The notes under the pieces are model-generated. The model was given only the letters and a program-made list of their open reading frames with translations, did no database searches and was not told the origin of the DNA. DNA of 55,672 bases from Lachnospiraceae bacterium (GTDB lineage Bacteria > Bacillota > Clostridia > Lachnospirales > Lachnospiraceae): the NCBI GenBank assembly GCA_017624855.1, contig JAGAMF010000003.1, positions 1-55,672 of the forward strand. Direction: 5' to 3'. Made by a program: the position numbers and the translations under genes. This document shows, in pieces, positions 37,116-43,055 of the stretch (positions within the stretch are counted from its first letter, which is position 1; every line of letters begins with the position of its first letter).

Positions 37116-38477
37116 ATGAATGAAAAAAATACGGTTAGCAAGAAGGTAACAAAGATGAAAGATCTCACATGCCTGGCAGACGGTCAGGTGTTTCCTGCAA
37201 GTTTCGAGGAAACGGGAATCAATTGTAACGAATTAATTATAGGCCCCACCGGAGCCGGTAAGACTTACTCCATATCTCTTCCCAGAATAGTTCATACTTA
37301 TAATAAGAGCCTTGTGGTGCCCATCGCAAAGAAGGCTCTTCGTGAAAAGTGCGGAAAACTCCTTGAAGAAAGAGGATACAGAGTAATCAACCTGGATTAT
37401 GCATACCCTGAAAATTGTGTTGTAGGGTATGACCCCATGGATTATATACACAGTGCGGCGGATGTAGTGCAGACGGCTAAAAACCTTATAGGGATGAATG
37501 AGAGTCAGTCCAGAACCGGTGGAATTGATCCGTATTGGAACGATAGCGCCGCCAGTGTATTGGCAGCAATCATTGCCCTTGTAAGGCTGAAGGCAGAGTA
37601 TTACGGAGAAAAGCCCAGTTTTGTAGAGGTTATTGAAATCTACAGAAGCATGAAAATTGAAGATAATGTAGGGCACTTTAAGTCGAATCTTGACCCCAAA
37701 TTCGACCGCTTGGAAAGTCTGTACCCCGGAAATCAGGCATCAGAGCTTTGGAAAACCATCAAAGGCCTTGCATCAAGAACTGCGAGCTGTATCATTTCCA
37801 TTGTAAATAACGCTTTGGATAAAATCTTTTCCGAGAACATCATCGAGATGATGAGAAAGAAGGAGCGTATCAACTTCGCCGATTTGGGAAAAGAAAAAAT
37901 TGCACTTTTCGTAACAACTTCGCCTGTGAATCTTACATTGCAGAACTTCGTCAACCTTATGTATGCCGATATGTTCCGTACGCTCTTCGAGACAGCGGAA
38001 ATGAACGAAGAAAGCTGCTTGGATGTGCCTGTGCACATTATATGTGACGACTTTGCCTGCGGCAGTAAAATCAACAAATTCGAAGATTACATCAGTATCT
38101 TCAGAGCGGCAGGTATCAGTGTAACGCTTCTTTTACAGAGCGAGTCACAGCTTAGCGGAATGTACGGACAGACCGCAGCAACCACCATTATCAACAACTG
38201 CGACACCTATGTGTACATGGGTGGCAGAGATGTGGAAACTTGCAAGAGTATCTCTTGCCGCGTAAACAAGCCCGTCAATGTCATCATGGATATGCCTTTG
38301 GAGCAGGTTATGGTGTTCCGCCGCGGCGCGGCACCGGTAATATCACGCCGCTACCAGATATTGGATGACCCCTTTTACATCCATATGGAAGAGCTTGCTA
38401 AGCCGCCCGTGAAAAAAACTCGCAAGAGTAACGCCAATAAGGCAAAAGAAACTGTCCCCCCTAAGGACAGAGAGTAA
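37116..38477 (+). CDS. Soluble VirD4/TraG-type coupling ATPase (paired with ClpP)
   Basis: This 453-residue RecA-type ATPase belongs to the VirD4/TraG/TraM coupling-protein family that pumps DNA or protein in conjugation. Walker A is GPTGAGKT (43-50). The late motifs match the family: a Walker B-type strand HIICDDFACG (Asp311, Asp312), then LLLQSESQLSGMYG and NNCDTYVYMG. Unlike typical VirD4 it has no N-terminal membrane segment, and the second acidic residue is Asp instead of Glu. No relaxase, VirB4 or other conjugation gene is near. The downstream neighbour, 67 nt after, is a ClpP-type peptidase with a strong ribosome site, so the two probably form an operon. Function is unknown; it may be a substrate-feeding motor for the peptidase. 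The start has AAGGAGG seven bases upstream. Confidence 0.85.
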   Translation: MNEKNTVSKKVTKMKDLTCLADGQVFPASFEETGINCNELIIGPTGAGKTYSISLPRIVHTYNKSLVVPIAKKALREKCGKLLEERGYRVINLDYAYPENCVVGYDPMDYIHSAADVVQTAKNLIGMNESQSRTGGIDPYWNDSAASVLAAIIALVRLKAEYYGEKPSFVEVIEIYRSMKIEDNVGHFKSNLDPKFDRLESLYPGNQASELWKTIKGLASRTASCIISIVNNALDKIFSENIIEMMRKKERINFADLGKEKIALFVTTSPVNLTLQNFVNLMYADMFRTLFETAEMNEESCLDVPVHIICDDFACGSKINKFEDYISIFRAAGISVTLLLQSESQLSGMYGQTAATTIINNCDTYVYMGGRDVETCKSISCRVNKPVNVIMDMPLEQVMVFRRGAAPVISRRYQILDDPFYIHMEELAKPPVKKTRKSNANKAKETVPPKDRE

Positions 38478-38498
38478 CCCGACAATAACATATTAACA

Positions 38499-38524
38499 CC
38501 CTTGAGGCCTACGGGTCTCAAGGG
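38499..38524 (+). promoter_or_regulatory. UNCG-capped hairpin before the ClpP gene
   Basis: CCCTTGAGGCC pairs with GGTCTCAAGGG (one G-U) with the loop TACG closed by C-G, an exceptionally stable UNCG tetraloop. There is no T-run, so it is not a normal terminator. It ends 7 nt before the AAGGAGG of the next gene, where it could protect the mRNA or tune translation. Confidence 0.55.
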
Positions 38525-38544
38525 CTTATAAAAGGAGGTACAAT

Positions 38545-39183
38545 ATGAATTTTTATAATAACGAAACTATGAACGACAGCACAGTTACACATGTATCCCG
38601 TTGGTCGCCCACCATTGAAGTGGAATCTTACAACGGCGTGAGAGAAATCTCCCTTATGACCAAGCATTTCGGGAACCGCAAGCTTTTCCTTAACGGCGAA
38701 GTGACAGACGAAATGGCAAACAGCTTTGTGTCAGAGCTTCTTTACCTTAGCCAGAGTAACGAGCCTATCGATATCTACATCAACAGCCCCGGCGGTTCGG
38801 TAAATGCCGGCCTTGTAATCTATGATGTGATTCAGGCCTGCGAAGGTAAATTACCTATAAATATGTACTGCACCGGTATGGCGGCTTCCATGGGGGCGGT
38901 GCTTCTTGCAGGCGGCCAGAAGGGAAGGCGCTACATTTTACCTCATAGCAAGGTCATGATTCATGAACCCTTGATTTCCAGAGGCATGGGTGGCTCGGCT
39001 ACCACCATTAAGAAGACGGCGGAATCCATTTTGGAAACCAAGGCCATTACCAATGGTATTCTTGCAAAACATACGGGTAAAACCGTGGAAGAGATTGACG
39101 AAGCTACGGCTTTTGACAACTACATGAATGCCGAAGAAGCCATTGCTTTCGGTCTCTGTGATGAAATTAAGAATATCTTTTAA
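38545..39183 (+). CDS. ClpP-family serine peptidase (non-canonical partner of VirD4-like ATPase)
   Basis: The 212-residue protein is a ClpP-type peptidase with a complete triad: Ser115 in GMAASMGA, His140 in MIHEPL, and Asp191 in AFDNYMN. INSPGGSVNAG, the oxyanion strand, is also present. Standard ClpP works with ClpX, ClpA or ClpC; here no Clp ATPase is adjacent, and the gene is behind a VirD4-like ATPase. The N-terminus (about 30 residues, to SLMTKH) differs from ordinary ClpP, in which this end forms the axial gate. It is therefore probably a paralogue dedicated to its neighbour, while the housekeeping ClpP lies outside the window; it could still be the general ClpP. A strong terminator follows. 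Confidence 0.85.
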   Translation: MNFYNNETMNDSTVTHVSRWSPTIEVESYNGVREISLMTKHFGNRKLFLNGEVTDEMANSFVSELLYLSQSNEPIDIYINSPGGSVNAGLVIYDVIQACEGKLPINMYCTGMAASMGAVLLAGGQKGRRYILPHSKVMIHEPLISRGMGGSATTIKKTAESILETKAITNGILAKHTGKTVEEIDEATAFDNYMNAEEAIAFGLCDEIKNIF

Positions 39184-39193
39184 CTAAGCCTAA

Positions 39194-39224
39194 AAGGCTC
39201 CCTACTATGTGGGGAGTCTTTTTT
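39194..39224 (+). terminator. Intrinsic terminator after the ClpP-like gene
   Basis: AAGGCTCCC (39194-39202) pairs with GGGAGTCTT (one G-U) over nine bases, followed by six T. It closes the two-gene unit. Confidence 0.85.
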
Positions 39225-39371
39225 ATGTGGAAAATTGTAGAATTTTCAACTTTTCGGTTCTTTTTGTTTTCGCATTTGTTGACTTAAGGCATTTTGTATC
39301 AAAATTTAATGAAAAAAAAGGTGATTTTCTTTTTGGTAATATACAATAGCAAAACGGTAAAAGGGTTTGTT

Positions 39372-39636
39372 CCGACTAAAACGAAGAAAAGCATAAAAAG
39401 TCGGACTGCAAACGAAAAGAATGCCCGACTAAAACGAGAAAATATGTAAAAAGTCGGACTGCGAACGAAAAGAGTGCCCGACTAAAATGAAGAAAAGCAT
39501 AAAAAGTCGGACTGTGGACGAGAAGAGTGCCCGACTAAAGTGAAGAAAAACATAAAAAGTCGGACTGCAAACGAGAAGAGTGCCCGACTAAAACGAAGAA
39601 GAGCATAAAAAGTCGGACCGCGGACACATAGAATGC
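39372..39636 (+). repeat. Five-copy 53-bp tandem repeat with alternating hairpins
   Basis: The unit starts CCGACTAAAA and repeats at 39372, 39425, 39478, 39531 and 39584, exactly 53 bases apart; the last copy decays at its end. Each unit contains CCGACT and AGTCGG, which are reverse complements. Each AGTCGG can pair with the CCGACT before it (A-rich loop of about 20 bases) or the CCGACT of the next unit (loop with GCA/TGC), so the array can form two alternating hairpin ladders. The part between the pairs is also conserved, unlike CRISPR spacers. The surrounding 39225-39704 has no gene. Confidence 0.9.
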
Positions 39637-39704
39637 GTGACATAGATGGGAAACAGTGTTTTTCTATCCAATGTGCATGTAAAATAATTTCCTCAAAATA
39701 CTTC

Positions 39705-39738
39705 TTGACACATAATACTATGCGTTATATAGTATTAT
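39705..39738 (+). promoter_or_regulatory. padR promoter with operator palindrome
   Basis: TTGACA (39705-39710), 17-nt spacer, TATAGT (39728-39733). A perfect 10-bp inverted repeat, ATAATACTAT / ATAGTATTAT separated by seven bases (39712-39738), covers the spacer and -10. ATACT/AGTAT half-sites are known for PadR-like regulators, so autorepression is likely. Confidence 0.8.
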
Positions 39739-39755
39739 GCAAAGGAAGGTATTTG

Positions 39756-39855
39756 TTTGAGAAAATGTATTGATATGACGATTTTTCAAACGGCTATTTG
39801 TTTATGAGCGAAAGCAAATAGCCTTTATGGCAGACGCAAATTTGATGTTTGCGTC
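39756..39855 (+). other. Three-hairpin 5' leader of padR
   Basis: The leader contains hairpins TTTGAGAAAA/TTTTTCAAA (39756-39790), GGCTATTTG/CAAATAGCC (39792-39822, followed by TTT) and GACGCAAA/TTTGCGTC (39833-39855). The middle one could work as a weak terminator. No known riboswitch motif was recognised. Confidence 0.5.
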
Positions 39856-39893
39856 GCCTCTTCTCGATAAAACGCTCAGAAAAGAGGAATGAA

Positions 39894-40214
39894 ATGGATA
39901 TTCAGTTAAAAAGAGGACTTTTGGATGTCTGCGTACTGGCGGCGATAAAGGATGAAGATTCTTACGGTTACCAAATTATAAAAGATATGAAGCCTTATGT
40001 AGAGATTTCGGAATCTACATTGTACCCTATTCTTCGAAGACTGGAAGCTGCAAAGATGCTTACGGTGCGCTCGGCGGAACATAACGGGCGACTTCGCAAG
40101 TATTACCACATTGAAGAGGTCGGGTTGAAGAGAATTGAAGATTTTAAGGAAGAATGGAAGGAAATTATGTCTATTTACAGCTTTGTGACAAGGGAGGAGA
40201 AGAAGGATGAATAA
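39894..40214 (+). CDS. PadR-family transcriptional repressor
   Basis: This 106-residue protein is the short PadR type: a winged helix with DSYGYQIIKDM, SESTLYPILRRLE and NGRLRKYYHIEEVG, ending in a dimerisation helix. The ATG at 39894 has GAGGA five bases upstream; a TTG at 39849 in frame would extend it into the leader hairpin and is rejected. It overlaps the next gene by 8 bases. The operator palindrome upstream fits autoregulation. PadR-DUF1700-DUF4097 is a recurrent module in Firmicutes thought to answer envelope stress. Confidence 0.93.
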   Translation: MDIQLKRGLLDVCVLAAIKDEDSYGYQIIKDMKPYVEISESTLYPILRRLEAAKMLTVRSAEHNGRLRKYYHIEEVGLKRIEDFKEEWKEIMSIYSFVTREEKKDE

Positions 40215-40797
40215 GAATGAATTCCTTGCGGCACTTCGCGAAAGGTTAAACGGGTTGCCGGAAGAAGATATTATAAAATCGGTAGATTTTTATGGCGAAA
40301 TGATTGATGACAGAATGGAAGATGGCATGAGTGAAGCGGAAGCTGTGAATGATCTGGGCAGTATAGAAGTGATTATGTCGCAGATTTTATCGGAAGTATC
40401 TTTACCGAAACTGGTAAAAGAGAAAGTAAAGCCCAAAAGAGCATTAAAGGCTTGGGAAATTGTGCTTCTGATTCTTGGAGCACCGCTTTGGATTCCCTTG
40501 TTGTTCGCGGCGGTTTTAACGGTTCTGGCAATTTATATTTCAATCTGGAGCATTATTATTTCATTGTATGCTGTGGACTTATCCGTTGCAATAAGCGGAC
40601 TTGCTTGCATTGGAGTTGCGGTGGCACTTTTAATTGACGGACAGTTCATACCTTGCGGAGTGGTGTTTGGAACCGGACTGGTGTGTATGGGGCTGGCAAT
40701 TCTGCTGTTCTTCGGTTTTAACCAAGTGACAAAGGGTATTCTTTGGCTCAGTAAGAAGGCATTGAACGGTATTAAGGGATTGTTTGTCGGGAAGTAA
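40207..40797 (+). CDS. DUF1700 membrane protein
   Basis: This 196-residue protein starts with a short helical domain of the type NKNEFLAALRERLNGLPEED, seen at the N-terminus of DUF1700/HAAS proteins, followed by a linker and three to four membrane segments (about 82-105, 110-128, 130-150 and 155-175). It is translationally coupled to padR. It probably senses or transduces an envelope signal, by family context only. Confidence 0.88.
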   Translation: MNKNEFLAALRERLNGLPEEDIIKSVDFYGEMIDDRMEDGMSEAEAVNDLGSIEVIMSQILSEVSLPKLVKEKVKPKRALKAWEIVLLILGAPLWIPLLFAAVLTVLAIYISIWSIIISLYAVDLSVAISGLACIGVAVALLIDGQFIPCGVVFGTGLVCMGLAILLFFGFNQVTKGILWLSKKALNGIKGLFVGK

Positions 40798-40929
40798 AAT
40801 AATATAGACGGCATGGATTTTTATCTTAATCTGTTCTGTGGAAATCATATCGTAGAAACAACGAAATTCGCGGATGAAATGTAGCGAATAAATATCAAAT
40901 ATAAAAATGTAATACGAGGAGTATATAAA

Positions 40930-42012
40930 ATGAAGAAAGCAAAAAAAATTGTGATTATAGTGGCTGTATCCATGATGGCAGTAGGGCTTATTATGGTTAT
41001 CGGTAGCTTGGCTTTTGTTAGATTTGATGCGACAAAATTAAACACAAAGGAATGGGAAACCAAAATTTATGAGGTTGAGGATTCTTTTACAAATATAACT
41101 ATTCATGGTAAAGACGCAGCGGTATTTCTTGTGCCCGCAACGGATGGGAAGTGCAAAGTAGTATGTACGGAAAACGAAGTCATTTATGATAAAGTTGCAG
41201 TTGTTGATGATACCTTAACCATTGAAAGAGTGGATGAGAGTAAATGGTATAACAACATTGGAGTGCATTTTGGAGAAATTGAAATTACGGTGTATTTGCC
41301 AGAAAATGAGTATGAGGCGCTTTTTATTGATAATAGTGGCGGAAGAATTGATGTACCGGGAGATTTTACGTTTTCAGAAGCAGAAGTAAAGAGTTCCAGC
41401 GGAAAAATCAATTTTATGGCAGATGCCACCGGCGCGTTAAAAGTAGAGAATACCAGTGGCGGAATTTATGTAGGTGATAATAGTGTCGGTAGTTTATCGG
41501 TGAACGGAACCAGCGGAAGCATTGAGGTAATGTCGGTGATTGCAACGGGAGATGTGGAAGTGACCGGTAGTAGCGGTGGAATCAGTGTTACCGAAGTGGA
41601 GTGTGCAAATCTGTCCGCAGAGAATATCAGTGGAACTATGCGTCTTTATAAAATTGCTGCTACCGGTGATGTAAGTGTAAACGGGACCAGTGGCAGTTTG
41701 AATATTGAGAGCGTAGAGTGTAAGAATTTAACCGGAAGTGATTCCAGCGGGAAAATATATTGTACCAATGTGGTTGCATCGGGGGATATGAAGCTGGAGA
41801 ATATCAGTGGCGGTATTTCTTTGTCGGCCTGTGATGCTGCGAATTTGAAACTCAATACAACCAGTGGCAGTATTAGAGGAACCCTGCTGAGTGAGAAGAT
41901 TTTTATGGCAAATTCGGTTAGCGGAAGTGTGGATGTTCCGAAGACAACAAGCGGCGGTGTGTGCGAGGCATCGACAACCAGCGGAAGCATCAACTTGAGT
42001 ATTGTGGAGTAA
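40930..42012 (+). CDS. DUF4097-family secreted beta-repeat protein
   Basis: This 360-residue protein has an N-terminal membrane segment (about 7-32), then a surface region (about 60-360) rich in short Ser-Gly-Gly/Ser-Gly-Ser turns (SGGRI, SSGKI, SGGIY, TSGSI, SSGGI, SGTMR, TSGSL, SSGKI, SGGIS, TSGSI) spaced about 18-20 residues. Such turns are typical of beta-helical or adhesin-like folds; DUF4097 is the matching family. It is the third gene of the padR group, 132 nt after DUF1700 with its own GAGGAG site. Confidence 0.85.
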   Translation: MKKAKKIVIIVAVSMMAVGLIMVIGSLAFVRFDATKLNTKEWETKIYEVEDSFTNITIHGKDAAVFLVPATDGKCKVVCTENEVIYDKVAVVDDTLTIERVDESKWYNNIGVHFGEIEITVYLPENEYEALFIDNSGGRIDVPGDFTFSEAEVKSSSGKINFMADATGALKVENTSGGIYVGDNSVGSLSVNGTSGSIEVMSVIATGDVEVTGSSGGISVTEVECANLSAENISGTMRLYKIAATGDVSVNGTSGSLNIESVECKNLTGSDSSGKIYCTNVVASGDMKLENISGGISLSACDAANLKLNTTSGSIRGTLLSEKIFMANSVSGSVDVPKTTSGGVCEASTTSGSINLSIVE

Positions 42013-42119
42013 GTGTATGGGAAAGCATAGGTTTATTCACTTGAAACAGCAACACAACATATGTATGATAAAAGAAATATTAAATTGTAAATAAAATAAA
42101 TCAAAAAAGGTAAGATGTC

Positions 42120-42611
42120 ATGAATATTATAATAAGAAAACACACCGAAACCGATCTCCCTGAAATGATTCAAATCTGGAACGAAATCGTAGAAGAAGGC
42201 ATTGCCTTTCCGCAGGAAGAAACTTTGACGATAGAGACAGGCAGGGAATTCTTTACATCCCAGACTTATACGGGCGTGGCAGTGGATGCTGAAACGGGAC
42301 AAATCTACGGGCTTTATATTTTACACCCTAATAATATAGGAAGATGCGGACATATCTGTAATGCAAGTTATGCGGTGGCTCCGGGCAGTCGCGGATTGCA
42401 TATCGGTGAGAAATTGGTAAAAGATTGCATGGAGCAGGGAAAAGCGCATGGCTTTAAGGTGCTACAATTCAATGCCGTTGTCGCAACAAACATTCATGCA
42501 AGACATTTGTATGAAAGATTGGGCTTTGTACAGCTGGGCACAATTCCCGGCGGATTTCGTATGAAGGATGGAAGGTATGAGGATATTTGCCCGTACTACA
42601 TAACATTATAG
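42120..42611 (+). CDS. GNAT-family N-acetyltransferase
   Basis: This 163-residue GNAT protein shows the HTETDLPEMIQIWNE N-terminus, a strand with YAVAPGSRGLHIGEKLV (the acetyl-CoA site, similar to QxxGxG), and AVVATNIHARHLYERLGF near the end. It resembles PhnO or bar-like acetyltransferases of small amines. The substrate cannot be predicted. It is followed by a bidirectional terminator facing the XRE gene. Confidence 0.9.
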   Translation: MNIIIRKHTETDLPEMIQIWNEIVEEGIAFPQEETLTIETGREFFTSQTYTGVAVDAETGQIYGLYILHPNNIGRCGHICNASYAVAPGSRGLHIGEKLVKDCMEQGKAHGFKVLQFNAVVATNIHARHLYERLGFVQLGTIPGGFRMKDGRYEDICPYYITL

Positions 42612-42644
42612 GCGGGATGCTTTTTAAACGAAGTGATTCATTAT

Positions 42645-42680
42645 AAAAAGACAGTTATTCAAGGAAGTAACTGTCTTTTT
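42645..42680. terminator. Bidirectional terminator between GNAT and XRE genes
   Basis: AAAAAGACAGTTA (42645-42657) pairs with TAACTGTCTTTTT (42668-42680). A- and T-runs on both sides serve the convergent genes. Confidence 0.85.
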
Positions 42681-42696
42681 CATTTTGTCAAAAAGC

Positions 42697-42942
42697 TTAA
42701 TCTATGCCAAGCAGCTCATTGGGGCTTATATCAAAAATCTTTGCAAAAGCAATGATTTCAATGTCCGTAACAAAGCGCTTGCCCGCTTCAATGCGTTGGA
42801 TGGCATTTTTGTCTACATCCAAACCGATAATTTGAAGGCGGTCTGCCAATTCTCTTTGGGAGATTTTAAGATTGGTTCGTAACTCGGAGATTTTTGCTCC
42901 GCAAATATTGTTTTTGCCGTCAGATGTTTTATTAATGAACAT
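42697..42942 (-). CDS. XRE-family transcriptional repressor
   Basis: This 81-residue HTH_3 regulator has the helices ISQRELADRLQIIGLDVDKNAIQRIEAGK. The ATG at 42942 follows AGGAGA; an upstream ATG at 42966 would start inside the operator palindrome and has no ribosome site. It probably represses itself and the divergent gene through the twin operators. Confidence 0.9.
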   Translation of the reverse strand: MFINKTSDGKNNICGAKISELRTNLKISQRELADRLQIIGLDVDKNAIQRIEAGKRFVTDIEIIAFAKIFDISPNELLGID

Positions 42943-42959
42943 GGGTATTCTCCTATTAT

Positions 42960-43028
42960 TTGACATTCACTGCTTGTCAATAAGTATATGGTGTGCTAAA
43001 ATATGTTTGACATTCACTAGATGTCAAA
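42960..43028. promoter_or_regulatory. Twin operators and divergent promoter region
   Basis: Two palindromes TTGACA-N9-TGTCAA lie at 42960-42980 and 43007-43027; both start TTGACATTCACT. For the minus gene, the -35 GTCAAA (43011-43006) and -10 TATACT (42988-42983) with a 17-nt spacer lie between the operators, so repressor binding would block it. The forward promoter is less clear; the second operator may overlap it. Confidence 0.75.
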
Positions 43029-43055
43029 TGTGCACAGATGAAGGGAGAAGTTGTT

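Noticed and set aside
37470-37500. An IGM tripeptide in the VirD4-like ATPase as a ClpX-type IGF loop for ClpP docking
   Set aside because: The position (NLIGMNESQ) matches a conserved segment of ordinary VirD4 proteins, so it is weak evidence of ClpP docking.
39372-39636. CRISPR array
   Set aside because: The period is 53 bp, but the parts between the palindromes are conserved from unit to unit, so there are no unique spacers, and no cas gene is near.
39827-39892. Possible 21-codon leader peptide in the padR leader
   Set aside because: No ribosome site lies upstream, and it overlaps the third hairpin; composition is not informative.
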